Below, in pieces: positions 16,501-24,002 of a stretch of DNA of 29,160 nucleotides. Each line of letters begins with the position of its first letter. Position 1 is the stretch's first letter. This DNA comes from a virus: IMG/VR virus record IMGVR_UViG_3300028925_007496, positions 1-29,160 of that record; one strand, given 5' to 3'. The position numbers and the translations under genes are program-made. The notes under the pieces are model-generated. The model did no database searches. It was not told where the DNA came from and saw nothing but the letters and a program-made list of their open reading frames with translations.

Positions 16501-16843
16501 TCCCATTACACCCACTACAAATAGTAGTAGAATCAAATACAGTTATGTTTGCACCACCATATCCATGATTAGACAGGAGCAAAGAGCCAGCCCTATTATA
16601 ATCTCTAACAATAACTTCAATTTCATAGTTATATCCTTCTATAAGCTGAATTGGATTTTTAATAAAAAGGTCAACACCTGTACCCCCTATGGCTTTATAT
16701 GCGAACCCACCTGTTATCGTCCAATCAGCCCCAGGCTGCCAACAAGTAGCGTTGGAAAAATGTTCATTACAGAGAAGTTGAGAGCCATAAGAGAATTGCG
16801 AAGATTCCTGCAAAAGCTCTATTGAAATATCGTTTGAAGCCAT
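13547..16843 (-). CDS. Large tail-tip protein with inserted jelly-roll domain
   Basis: 1098 residues. The short start MASNDISIELLQESS seems to continue at VVQGRLDASTTDDFPLALTFSVNDPSDIDARKGAYSKTFQVPATKNN (from about residue 162), which is the usual N-terminal start of large tail proteins of Bacteroidota phages. Residues about 17-157 between these look like a carbohydrate-binding jelly-roll (NEHFSNATCWQPGADWTITGG ... EIEVIVRDYNRAGSLLL ... MTLTSVKLYRT). The central part includes cysteine clusters (CSGCNG near 109-112, TCNSCSANDCG later), and the C-terminal portion is rich in aromatic residues (RICYIDLKITDITELNFRKMVYIDGVYYRLIKV). It probably builds the tail tip and contacts the host surface. It is 5 bp from the preceding tail gene. 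Confidence 0.75.
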   Translation of the reverse strand: MASNDISIELLQESSQFSYGSQLLCNEHFSNATCWQPGADWTITGGFAYKAIGGTGVDLFIKNPIQLIEGYNYEIEVIVRDYNRAGSLLLSNHGYGGANITVFDSTTICSGCNGNTSQWALIRKKWTQGNTSLSDLSLYAHSSSEMTLTSVKLYRTAVSKEVVQGRLDASTTDDFPLALTFSVNDPSDIDARKGAYSKTFQVPATKNNNLVLKHLNIANSTNLDAILKDKIPCRILVGNLFSLVGLMQIKGVEKQNNKPIFYECVFLGDNLAWSTYLDGKYLSDLQLPNSTNLHISASNIIKSWEDDDCATSTTKGGVTTPNTVPVTYPVSTYGWTDQTGFFYGESMQLLRETWEEDYMDNVAYNITHTGLSEHTLSKPVLDWRPMVWIYNMMHKIFNDVGYRISSEFMETPQFKKLLYATPNFLYNNPEQRWQANSYIGNFLDNTCNPASAATLEFHDRTETYTGKAFPNSTGTYFRDTAQTLSHYIQLGGTCNSCSANDCGSGRFQPSHGVIVNSGGILQQDLTIHMGGLGTTPDPFYTFWKIPAAGYYDITTANIMFYFNIGDNASGAWSGGGNFTSGGSLATGLDKIYGGLRTEHSPVGTSDWFERETVDDTDQELHGGKLNSNVSHSFGGTLDNHTYTGYFNKGDRVRLAFMVMCRLDVKDASVNYTNGETHVDIQLELVGTRYQDWGSSNGQVSIELINAEIPVYGGVYDLQNVFPDNQKQLDFVKGVAHAFNLQFNTVEAQKTVYIEPFPDFYLPPAQSIDWTWKLARNQSDKQTFIDNDFQRRLIFKYKTDSKDWRANWMSENYFQSIGDVYPMIKELGNLYPAGERIFENPFFAGTYDSQGMRIGELNSPGTNFYAAAMWETSSQSEKGYDFMPRMLYYNKMLMPADHDPSWQGFNAESGALVNRRFTDRRVQVSDVTTQPSTYYSGANLPNSFYTSATFINRHDWSGQFGLSYGNYWAKDYDATTNTYIASGNQVGVGLYARYYQSMVDGLIEKPKVRICYIDLKITDITELNFRKMVYIDGVYYRLIKVCDYQPHLNLPTKVELHQWSPAKGSALPTAGVWINNVSGGGGTYNDDGSSGEPDPADIA

Positions 16844-16848
16844 ATATT

Positions 16849-19008
16849 TTAATTTCTTTGAGTTACAACTCCATGTGCGTGCGTATATTCAATAGTCATA
16901 TTTGTCAGCCCTTTAACAGTATCAAAAGTGTCAACTGATGTGTTTGTTACTATGATTGGAACGTAAGACCACATATTAGGCTGCTGTCCACTTGTGTTGC
17001 TTCCGTCCGTAATATCATTTAGAGTTCTGTAAGGCACTTGATATACAAGCCTATCACTATTCACTTGGTCTTGAGTGTTGACTTCAGTCCAAACATTAGG
17101 AGAGTGCATTATCTCTCTTAACCACTCTGCTTTTAGTTTATTTAATGGTAGGGATGATACTTTACCACTTTTAGTTCCATCTACATTTAAAACTTCTAGT
17201 CCACCATTATAAACATCAGCTCCCCTTACTGTATCTCCATAATAAAAATCTGCTACATTGGAATTATTAGAAGGATAAGGATTGGCTGTTGAGCTTCTCC
17301 CAACTCCCCAATTAAACCTATTCGGCTCAGGCCTTAATATAATATCTTTATTTGCATTGTATGAAACAGTAGAATCTCCTTTAAATGTATAGGAGTCTAT
17401 TCCTCCTGCTTTATTTAGCCAATGAATCCTAACAAAAGGCAGTTCTGCTTGATGATATAATATACCCTTGCACCTAATTTTGTTAGCGTTAGTAGCATAA
17501 TCACTTCTTAGTTCTGTATAATAAACACCTCTATAATACACACCTGAATTCCAAGTTGATGTCGTTATTTCTCTCTCTCTATCTATCTCATACCATCTCC
17601 TTTCAAAAATATTAGTTTTAACTACTCCAGTTCCATTTCCATCCGTGGTAGTAAGAGTAGTTCCTGAAATTTGATAATAAGCAATTTCATCATTTAAGAA
17701 TAAAGAATCTGCTGCAGTTTTAGGGGCTCCATCTGTATCTATTCTATATCGTGTATATGTTGTACCTCCATTCTCCCACACATCCTTTACAGGAGATGAA
17801 TCATGTATGCAATTAGCATTTATATAGACAGGAGAAACATTTTGAGCGCAAGCTCTATTCTGTGTTCTCTGGTAAACATTATTTGCAGGGGCGGTGTTAG
17901 GCGAAACACCTGTTCCTGTAGTGTATCTTGGTCTTAAATTAAGAGTCCAATCATAAAGCCTAGCCTTTCTAATTATAACTCCTGCTGCACTATAAGCAAC
18001 AACTTCCATATAAGCATCAGCCACTAAGTCTGAAGTGTTATTAGGCCCATAAGCTATACCTTCAGGATTTATCGAACCACTATACCATATTCCATAATTA
18101 TTTATCTCCGCTTGTTGCCACGATAAGGCTTCAGAAGTGTCAGTCATTCTAACCTCTTTTGCAACTCTAGTACCTGAATTTATATCACTTGTGTAAGTAT
18201 AATTTCTGCACAAACTTTGATGCTGACGAGGATTGCTCGTCCCTGTTCCCCATCCACTATGTACGAATACGCTTGGAGTCATATTTACTGATGCTGTAGA
18301 GTTATTATCAAAATCAGGAGCATTATTTAAAATCCTGTATTCGTTTGCACTATCAAGAAAGCTTCCTGATTTTGTAGCTTCTCTTACTATCCCCCCTCCG
18401 TCAATAATTTCAGTTCTATAATGTACTCTTATCCATCTAACAGCTCCATTTCTAGTTTGAATAAACTTATCACTCCAAACAGGCTCAGCAAGATTGTCTT
18501 GCTTTTTAGCTCCCCCATTCAGCCCACCATAAAAAGTGTTCATGTAAGTACCCTTTCCATGTGGCAATAAACTATAGGAGAGTAAATCCCTACATATCTC
18601 GCTAATATCTACAGTAAATATATGCCCATAATTAGTTTCAACACCATCTCCACCATATATTCTATCAAACTCACTTATATTTCTAATATCTCTTGTTTTT
18701 CTTATAGACGAAACTAAAGTCCAATCAGCAGGGAATATTCCTACACTATAAATATCATTACATTGATAAATATCAAATATAACATTTACAACATCTCCCT
18801 CTAGAGTTGTCCCATCATAATTTGTAGGGGTAGGTTCTTCAGCTTCACTTAAGCCGCCATTCCAAATTATACTATGCATTATTGGCGAATTAACGCAATG
18901 AGTTTTAGAGTAATTACTAGTCCAATTCCTTTGTCTATTTAATGATGAAACTCCATCTCCCGTAGGGTCTTGTAGTCTTAATAAAGTTCCATTTATTCCG
19001 TATGCCAT
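16849..19008 (-). CDS. Large tail protein, distal tail or tip component
   Basis: 719 residues. It has no membrane segment and is dominated by beta strands with many aromatic and Asn/Thr residues. Recognisable phrases are VVNVIFDIYQCNDIYSVGIFPADWTL, VDISEICRDLLSYSLLPHG, a central GAVRWIRVHYRTEIIDGGG, and ELPFVRIHWLNKAGGIDSYTFKGDSTVSYNANKD. The RIHWLNKAGGIDSYTF motif is common in tail proteins of Bacteroidota siphoviruses. The C-terminus ends in TNMTIEYTHAHGVVTQRN. It probably forms part of the tail tip together with the 1098-residue product next to it (5 bp apart), and follows the terminator-lectin gene by 3 bp. Confidence 0.75.
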   Translation of the reverse strand: MAYGINGTLLRLQDPTGDGVSSLNRQRNWTSNYSKTHCVNSPIMHSIIWNGGLSEAEEPTPTNYDGTTLEGDVVNVIFDIYQCNDIYSVGIFPADWTLVSSIRKTRDIRNISEFDRIYGGDGVETNYGHIFTVDISEICRDLLSYSLLPHGKGTYMNTFYGGLNGGAKKQDNLAEPVWSDKFIQTRNGAVRWIRVHYRTEIIDGGGIVREATKSGSFLDSANEYRILNNAPDFDNNSTASVNMTPSVFVHSGWGTGTSNPRQHQSLCRNYTYTSDINSGTRVAKEVRMTDTSEALSWQQAEINNYGIWYSGSINPEGIAYGPNNTSDLVADAYMEVVAYSAAGVIIRKARLYDWTLNLRPRYTTGTGVSPNTAPANNVYQRTQNRACAQNVSPVYINANCIHDSSPVKDVWENGGTTYTRYRIDTDGAPKTAADSLFLNDEIAYYQISGTTLTTTDGNGTGVVKTNIFERRWYEIDREREITTSTWNSGVYYRGVYYTELRSDYATNANKIRCKGILYHQAELPFVRIHWLNKAGGIDSYTFKGDSTVSYNANKDIILRPEPNRFNWGVGRSSTANPYPSNNSNVADFYYGDTVRGADVYNGGLEVLNVDGTKSGKVSSLPLNKLKAEWLREIMHSPNVWTEVNTQDQVNSDRLVYQVPYRTLNDITDGSNTSGQQPNMWSYVPIIVTNTSVDTFDTVKGLTNMTIEYTHAHGVVTQRN

Positions 19009-19011
19009 CTC

Positions 19012-20271
19012 TTAATATATTTTATATTTTTTGTTTAAATAATCTTTCATTTTACTTTGTTCAAATGAGTTTAATGCTCTATTGAAAATTATTATCTCTT
19101 GAATGTTTCCTGTATATCCATAAAGACTTCCTAGCGTACAGTCAGCGTCAATCAAATTACCCCTATTCCCAATATTAAGTTTTCGGGTTGTATATGATTG
19201 TGGAACATATAATGCATTTGTTTTAGTAGCACTTACAATATTACCTAATGCTAAATAATCTACTAATGAGGTAGTTCCTTCTAATCTAACCATAGTAATA
19301 TGATTTACACTCATATCTGCCGTAGGTAGCTCTGTATTGCCAAAAGTCATTGTTGCTGCTGCAGAATCAGTAATTCTTACAGTTAGTTGATTATTAATTA
19401 CTGGTACGATTGTAGTTTCTGTGCCTATAGTGATTAGCGGTAAGCTTGATGCTAGAACATCATTATACCCTATTATATTACCATCATTTGCAACAGCAGG
19501 ACTAAGTTGGATGCCTTGAGATACTTCAAATATAGTAAACTCAGCTTGTAGAGGGGAGTTTGCAACACTCTCAAACATATCGGTGCATTTATTAAAATTT
19601 ATTCTCGTTTTATTTAACGCGCCACCACCATAGGAATATCTTAATGGATTAGTAGGTTGGGGTACTGGTGGTGCACTAACCAAAGTGCTAGATTGAAAGT
19701 TATTCCCATTCCCTGAGCCATCCCCCCAAGCTGTTAATTCTTTTGTGGGGATATTAAACGAAGTATTGCTATCTGCTCTTAGCCATACTGATAAATCTGG
19801 TATTTGATTAGGATATGTTGATTGAGGTCTAAAACATTTGCTTAACACTCTCCAAGTAAATGTCATTTTAATCTGAATTAATTGGTCATTAGCTACTTCT
19901 TTATTCCTCTCTAAAGTAACACTCTCATCTTCTAAAAAGGCAAGTATAGGGGCATTAGCTTGGTAGTTCTTTAGAAAATTATCTAACCATTCTGTTGCTA
20001 AATCCTGTAAATTCTCCCATCTCTGGTCTATTTGTTCATTTGCTTGTGCTGTTCTATTGTATAAATCTGAAAAATAAATTTCAAATGTATAATTTTCCCA
20101 CCCATTTTCCAAACCAACTTCAGGAAATACTGACGTTGGAGGAGTTATTAGTAAAGACGGGTATTGAGTATTGTGATTATCATTAAATTCCTCTGTATAT
20201 CCAAAAAACTTATCCCCATAAGTCCATTTAGACTTCATTACTGTTACTATATCTGTTAATTTTATTGGCAT
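19012..20271 (-). CDS. Tail terminator-like protein fused to lectin-like domain
   Basis: 419 residues in two parts. Residues 1-152 (MPIKLTDIVTVMKSKWTYGDKFFGY ... YPSLLITPPTSVFPE ... YTFEIYFSDLYNR ... QRWENLQDLATEWLDNFLKNY ... IQIKMTFTWRVL) resemble small tail terminator or tail completion proteins of Bacteroidota phages. Residues about 155-419 form a concanavalin/LamG-like sandwich: IPDLSVWLRADSNTSF, LTAWGDGSGNGNNF, FTIFEVSQG, MTMVRLEGTTS, and the hallmark end GYTGNIQEIIIFNRALNSFEQSKMKDYLNKKY. Such domains bind sugars or surface glycans. The fusion places a lectin on the tail tube end. It follows the 79-residue gene by 4 bp. Confidence 0.75.
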   Translation of the reverse strand: MPIKLTDIVTVMKSKWTYGDKFFGYTEEFNDNHNTQYPSLLITPPTSVFPEVGLENGWENYTFEIYFSDLYNRTAQANEQIDQRWENLQDLATEWLDNFLKNYQANAPILAFLEDESVTLERNKEVANDQLIQIKMTFTWRVLSKCFRPQSTYPNQIPDLSVWLRADSNTSFNIPTKELTAWGDGSGNGNNFQSSTLVSAPPVPQPTNPLRYSYGGGALNKTRINFNKCTDMFESVANSPLQAEFTIFEVSQGIQLSPAVANDGNIIGYNDVLASSLPLITIGTETTIVPVINNQLTVRITDSAAATMTFGNTELPTADMSVNHITMVRLEGTTSLVDYLALGNIVSATKTNALYVPQSYTTRKLNIGNRGNLIDADCTLGSLYGYTGNIQEIIIFNRALNSFEQSKMKDYLNKKYKIY

Positions 20272-20275
20272 ATTT

Positions 20276-20515
20276 TTAGCTTACTTTATTTGGGTTAGAA
20301 ATTTTTTCAGTAACCTTTGATTCATACTCATTCTTAGCTGTTATCCAGCTTAAATAAGTTAATACTTTATATAAATTAGTGTTCTTAACACTATCTATTC
20401 CATTTTCCCCTTCACTTTTAAACACTCCCTTCTCTGCAAGAATATAAAGACTGTTTAACCATCCAAATGGCTTTATATATTGATTATAAAGCCCTTTTGT
20501 CTTAACCTCCATCAT
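20276..20515 (-). CDS. Small tail gene, possible frameshift partner of the chaperone
   Basis: 79 residues (MMEVKTKGLYNQYIKPFGWLNSLYILAEKGVFKSEG ... LYKVLTYLSWITAKNEYESKV). I do not recognise a domain. It starts in the ATGA overlap with the 228-residue gene and lies in the -1 frame relative to it, the arrangement seen for tail assembly chaperone G/GT pairs. No stop separates the frames from the end of the upstream gene (AAA AAA about 12 bp before its stop) to this start. It may be separately translated by coupling or be a C-terminal extension of a frameshifted fusion. The terminator-lectin gene follows 4 bp later. Confidence 0.6.
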   Translation of the reverse strand: MMEVKTKGLYNQYIKPFGWLNSLYILAEKGVFKSEGENGIDSVKNTNLYKVLTYLSWITAKNEYESKVTEKISNPNKVS

Positions 20516-21198
20516 AGATTTGCTTTTTTCTCCGAATACATGCTGAAAATTCTCTGCAATTTGCTGCTTTGATTGGTCAAAAAAAAAGCGAACTCCATGA
20601 CTGAGTCCATTTTTAAATTTTTAAACTTTTCAGTTTTCTCCGCTATCAGTTCCTCGTCATATTCTTCCCCTGACCTCCTGCATAATATAGCCATTTGTTC
20701 AGGAAGAATATCATATCTCCCATTTTTCATACTGTCAATAGTCATATCAAGCTGAGTAGCTTCAATAAAGTCCCCATAAGTATTTTTCCTTAGCATTTCT
20801 GAAGGGAAGTGATAGGTTTCTCCATCAAGCTCAAAAGATGTGGCTCCTGTTGGCTTATATTCTTCCGTTAGAATCCCCAAGGCATTTATCACTTTAGTAA
20901 CCTGCTCCATATCTACTTTTCGCATATTATCTTCTGATAATCCTGATATAAAGGAAAATATATCGCTATTTAGACGCATTTCATCTAAAATCTTAATGTT
21001 CCCTAGTATTTTATCTAAATCTTCCTCTCCTTCATATTTATCCTCGTAATGATTTTCCTTTAATTTACTTTTTTCCTGATGCTTGTTTATTATAGTTGAG
21101 AGTTCTGCCCAATAAGATACACTAATATCTTTCCATTCTGTAGGAACATCAAAATCAATCCACTCCTCATTCTCCTTAATTCTAACAGTTATGCTCAT
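20512..21198 (-). CDS. Tail assembly chaperone-like protein
   Basis: 228 residues, acidic. It opens MSITVRIKENEEWIDFDVPTEWKDISVSYWAELSTII, the typical 'IPxxWxDI[ST]xxxY' start of proteins encoded between tail tube and tape measure genes. A helical block follows (DKILGNIKILDEMRLNSDIFSFISGLSEDNMRKVDMEQV), then YKPTGATSFELDGETYHFPSEMLRKNTYGDFIEATQLD, a common feature of these proteins. These traits suggest a cytosolic tail-assembly chaperone. It overlaps the 137-residue gene by 4 bp (ATGA) and the 79-residue gene by 4 bp. The tape measure is about 8 kb downstream here, which is farther than usual. Confidence 0.6.
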   Translation of the reverse strand: MSITVRIKENEEWIDFDVPTEWKDISVSYWAELSTIINKHQEKSKLKENHYEDKYEGEEDLDKILGNIKILDEMRLNSDIFSFISGLSEDNMRKVDMEQVTKVINALGILTEEYKPTGATSFELDGETYHFPSEMLRKNTYGDFIEATQLDMTIDSMKNGRYDILPEQMAILCRRSGEEYDEELIAEKTEKFKNLKMDSVMEFAFFLTNQSSKLQRIFSMYSEKKANL

Positions 21199-21608
21199 TT
21201 TTTATTACTTAAAGTTAATATTTCTTGCTGTATTTTTTCTTTTATTTTTATATCTTCCAATATGTCAGTTGTTTCTCCTATGAAATCTACAGTAGTTTCA
21301 AATAGTTTTTCGCTTAAAGCTTCAATTACATCTTCGTTTGTATCATTTTTGATCCCTGCTAAAAACCCCATTGTAGAGTAGAGCAGTAAGTTAGGAGTCA
21401 TATAGGCCCATTCATTTCTTCGGTTAGCGGTCTTAACAATTCTATTAAATGAGTTTGTATAATTTATGATATTTTTTATTATTTCATTAAAGTCCATGAA
21501 TTTTTGAACAGTATAATCATCAGTAGCCTCAAATACAGTAGATTTTATAAAAGATATATATTCATATAATATCTCCTCATGTTTTCTATTTAAACTGCTT
21601 AATTCCAT
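21195..21608 (-). CDS. Unknown helical protein between terminase and tail genes
   Basis: 137 residues, almost all helix: an N-terminal ELSSLNRKHEEILYEYISFIKSTVFEATDDYTVQKFMDFNEIIKNIINYT and a C-terminal coiled coil (LFETTVDFIGETTDILEDIKIKEKIQQEIL). No conserved domain is visible to me. It follows the terminase large subunit by 65 bp and overlaps the chaperone-like gene by 4 bp, so it is part of the tail-side operon and probably a small assembly or adaptor factor. Confidence 0.65.
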   Translation of the reverse strand: MELSSLNRKHEEILYEYISFIKSTVFEATDDYTVQKFMDFNEIIKNIINYTNSFNRIVKTANRRNEWAYMTPNLLLYSTMGFLAGIKNDTNEDVIEALSEKLFETTVDFIGETTDILEDIKIKEKIQQEILTLSNKK

Positions 21609-21673
21609 AAATTATTCTTAATATTTCGCAATTATATGATTTTTTTTTATATTACACTAGAAGTTTTCAGAAA

Positions 21674-23131
21674 TCAGGCAAAATAAACCACCTTACTTCC
21701 ACTCCACATATTTTTTGTTATGGCCATCACTAAACAATCTACCATATCATCATGTTTTGCTGATGGAAATTTCACTAACTGCTGCACAAATTCTTCGTTC
21801 CATTTCCCATTTAGCAAACTTACCCTTCCTGACTCTAAAGAAGCGCTAATATCTTGCACTCTAGCCACCTTGTCTTTAGATGGCGGCTTATCCTCTCTCA
21901 CATTTAGTCCTGTTTCCTTCTTTAATGTTTGCACTATTGATTTTCCTGATGCTTTTGGCTCTACATAAATTCTACTCCTATTGCTATATCCGTTTTTCTG
22001 AACCCATTGTGGTATAAATTTCACTAATTCAGGAAATTCTTTATATACATTTACACAATCTATTATCTGCCATTTATTATCTTTAAATATATAGGCTAAC
22101 AAAGCCGAAGGGTCGTTCTTTTCGCTAGAAGTATATGCAGGGTCAATAACAAAATCAACAGTTACTTGCTCCCCAACATCTATCATCTTAAATTTATCAA
22201 TTTTCAACCACTCTGCTTTTATCATACCTGAGTTTAGCGGAGTTGGAGTTTGCATAAGTTGTCCTGCGTACCCATAACTACCCAATGCTTGCTTATAATC
22301 GTCTAAAATATCTCTACTAAATCTATCTGACCAAAACAGTCCATTCTCATCATAATTTGACTCTAATTTTTTCGGCTTTACATCCTCTGACAGCTCTGCA
22401 GGTATGCAGATGTGATGATATTTCAATCTACTATTATTCCCATACAATAAAAATCCACTTAAATCGTTATCGTGTATTCTTTGCATAATAATTATCCTAA
22501 CCCCTGTTAATGGATTGTTTAATCTTGAGTAGAATGTTGTCCTATACCATTCGTTTGCATTTTCTCTCTCTATCTCTGATGCAGCGTGTTGTGGGGAAAC
22601 AGGGTCATCTACAAGCAGAAAGTCCCCTCCTTGCCCTGTAACAGTACCTCCTACTGATGTTGCCCTCCTAACTCCTAGAAAATTGTTCTCGTATCTTGAT
22701 TTTAGATTCTGGTCTTTCTTAATGAAGAATAAATCTCCCCATCTTGCTTTAAACCACTCTGAGTTTATAATATCTCTACTTCTTGTTGAATGTTCTATTG
22801 AAAGCTCTGCAGAGTAAGATGCTGTTATGAATCTGAACTTAGGATTCTTAATCCAAGCCCATACAGGAAACATAACAGTAACTAGAAGTGATTTTGTAGA
22901 ACGAAATGGAATATTAATTACAATATCTTTCGTTTTAGGTTTATTAGCTATTATTCTTTCAGCTTCCTCTTGTAAAACATCACATAAATATTTATGATGC
23001 CAATTAGTAGACAATTCAATAGAAGGCTCAACAATATGCCACGCTTGTTGGAAGAACTCATAGAATGATAGTTCGCATAACTTCTTTTCTAATGCAAATT
23101 TTAACTGATTATCAGTTGTTGTTAATTTCAT
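21674..23131 (-). CDS. terL: Terminase large subunit
   Basis: 485 residues from ATG at 23131; a TTG one codon upstream (23134) is a less likely start. The ATPase domain contains a Walker A-like loop NIPFRSTKS (about residues 73-81, Lys80), which has Thr in place of the Gly before Lys, as occurs in other terminases; the Walker B segment DFLLVDDP (about 170-177); and a coupling region YHHICIPAEL. The nuclease domain (RNase H-like) has the three acidic points expected: VDFVIDPAYT (Asp330), RIYVEPKASGKSI (Glu391) and KHDDMVD (Asp461/462). It pumps DNA into the prohead and cuts concatemers. It overlaps the terminase small subunit gene by 20 bp. Confidence 0.92.
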   Translation of the reverse strand: MKLTTTDNQLKFALEKKLCELSFYEFFQQAWHIVEPSIELSTNWHHKYLCDVLQEEAERIIANKPKTKDIVINIPFRSTKSLLVTVMFPVWAWIKNPKFRFITASYSAELSIEHSTRSRDIINSEWFKARWGDLFFIKKDQNLKSRYENNFLGVRRATSVGGTVTGQGGDFLLVDDPVSPQHAASEIERENANEWYRTTFYSRLNNPLTGVRIIIMQRIHDNDLSGFLLYGNNSRLKYHHICIPAELSEDVKPKKLESNYDENGLFWSDRFSRDILDDYKQALGSYGYAGQLMQTPTPLNSGMIKAEWLKIDKFKMIDVGEQVTVDFVIDPAYTSSEKNDPSALLAYIFKDNKWQIIDCVNVYKEFPELVKFIPQWVQKNGYSNRSRIYVEPKASGKSIVQTLKKETGLNVREDKPPSKDKVARVQDISASLESGRVSLLNGKWNEEFVQQLVKFPSAKHDDMVDCLVMAITKNMWSGSKVVYFA

Positions 23132-23516
23132 CAAGTTTTGCTCTTAATTCATCAATGCTGACATCATCATTAAGTTCAATCTTAACTTTTTTAGTTGTAT
23201 TATCGGTAATTTCAGAAGATGATAATTTTGGAACAGTATAGTTAAGTAGTTTTGAAACTGCGTTGATGTAAGCTTCAGGGTTTTGGTCAAATAATTTATC
23301 TAATGCCATTCTTATTTTAGTAGAATGTCCTTCTAATGCCCAAGTTAAGGCATTTCTACTTATTTTATTTACTACAACATTATTCTTTTCTCCTTTCTTT
23401 CTTCCTTCGGTATTTATTTTGCCTCCATTTGGAAAGAACTTATCTGTAGTTTCTTTATAAGGATTGAGTTTATTTAGATTACTCTCTTTAAGTTTATATC
23501 TTTCATCTTCACTCAT
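23112..23516 (-). CDS. terS: Terminase small subunit candidate
   Basis: 134 residues, just upstream of and overlapping terL. It contains NPYKETTDKFFPNGGKINTEGRKKGEKNNVV, a 'GRKKGxKN' basic stretch, then a helical block ISRNALTWALEGHSTKIRMALDKLFDQNPEAYINAVSKLLNYTVPKL. The pattern of a basic arm followed by 'L..L...NPxxYI...KLL.Y..PKL' is seen in small terminase subunits of Bacteroidota phages and some marine phages. It would bind the packaging site on DNA and hand it to TerL. No HTH is obvious, so the assignment rests on position and the family-like pattern. Confidence 0.72.
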   Translation of the reverse strand: MSEDERYKLKESNLNKLNPYKETTDKFFPNGGKINTEGRKKGEKNNVVVNKISRNALTWALEGHSTKIRMALDKLFDQNPEAYINAVSKLLNYTVPKLSSSEITDNTTKKVKIELNDDVSIDELRAKLDEINNN

Positions 23517-23519
23517 ATT

Positions 23520-23969
23520 TTATTTATGTAAGTCTTTAATTGAATCTACAATTTTATCTATATATTCATCAAGTTCATCATCCAACATAGAAGCAGTTAA
23601 TTTAGCATATTCTCTTTCTTCTTTCTCCTCCTCATCAATTCTTTCATCATCTTCTCGCTTATCTTCCTCTAACTCCTCCTCTCTTTCTTCTTCTTTTTCC
23701 TCTCTATCATAAGTGAAAAGCAAAGTCATTGATTCTTGTTCTTCTTTCTCAACTTTAACAATAAGTTTACCATCATCATGAAGTTCTTTCATTTGTTCTT
23801 CAGTAAAGTTGTAAGTCCAATCAATTTCTTCCTCGTATTTTGGTTTTAAAGTTTCCTCAAGGTATTCCCCTTGATTTGCTAATTGACAATCTTCTAGGGT
23901 TTCATATAGACATGCGCCTGTTTCTCCCCATTTATATTTTCCTCCTTCTTCGCATTGTTCGCAAGGCAT
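23520..23969 (-). CDS. Acidic protein with N-terminal Cys motif, marine phage type
   Basis: 149 residues in two parts. The start MPCEQCEEGGKYKWGETGACLYETLEDCQLAN matches the 'MPCxxC..GKYxWGETGxCxY.t..dCe.aN' opening found at the N-terminus of several uncharacterised or assembly-associated proteins in marine phages. It would form a small metal-binding or disulfide-bonded module. The remainder, from about residue 70, is very acidic (EEKEEEREEELEEDKREDDERIDEEEKEERE) and probably a long charged helix or disordered segment, ending in a helix DELDEYIDKIVDSIKDLHK. It starts one gene before terS (3-bp gap). A packaging or scaffold-associated role is guessed from position. Confidence 0.65.
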   Translation of the reverse strand: MPCEQCEEGGKYKWGETGACLYETLEDCQLANQGEYLEETLKPKYEEEIDWTYNFTEEQMKELHDDGKLIVKVEKEEQESMTLLFTYDREEKEEEREEELEEDKREDDERIDEEEKEEREYAKLTASMLDDELDEYIDKIVDSIKDLHK

Positions 23970-24002
23970 AATTTCTATTTTTTTAATTTTTTATTTTTTA
24001 TT

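Noticed and set aside
22887-22920. Missing Gly in the terminase Walker A loop (RSTKS)
   Set aside because: Replacement of this Gly is seen in other large terminases, so it is not a sign of a broken gene.
23464-23712. Serine-rich plus-strand ORF opposite the acidic protein
   Set aside because: Poly-Ser is the antisense reading of Glu and Asp codons; it is a shadow of the 149-residue gene.
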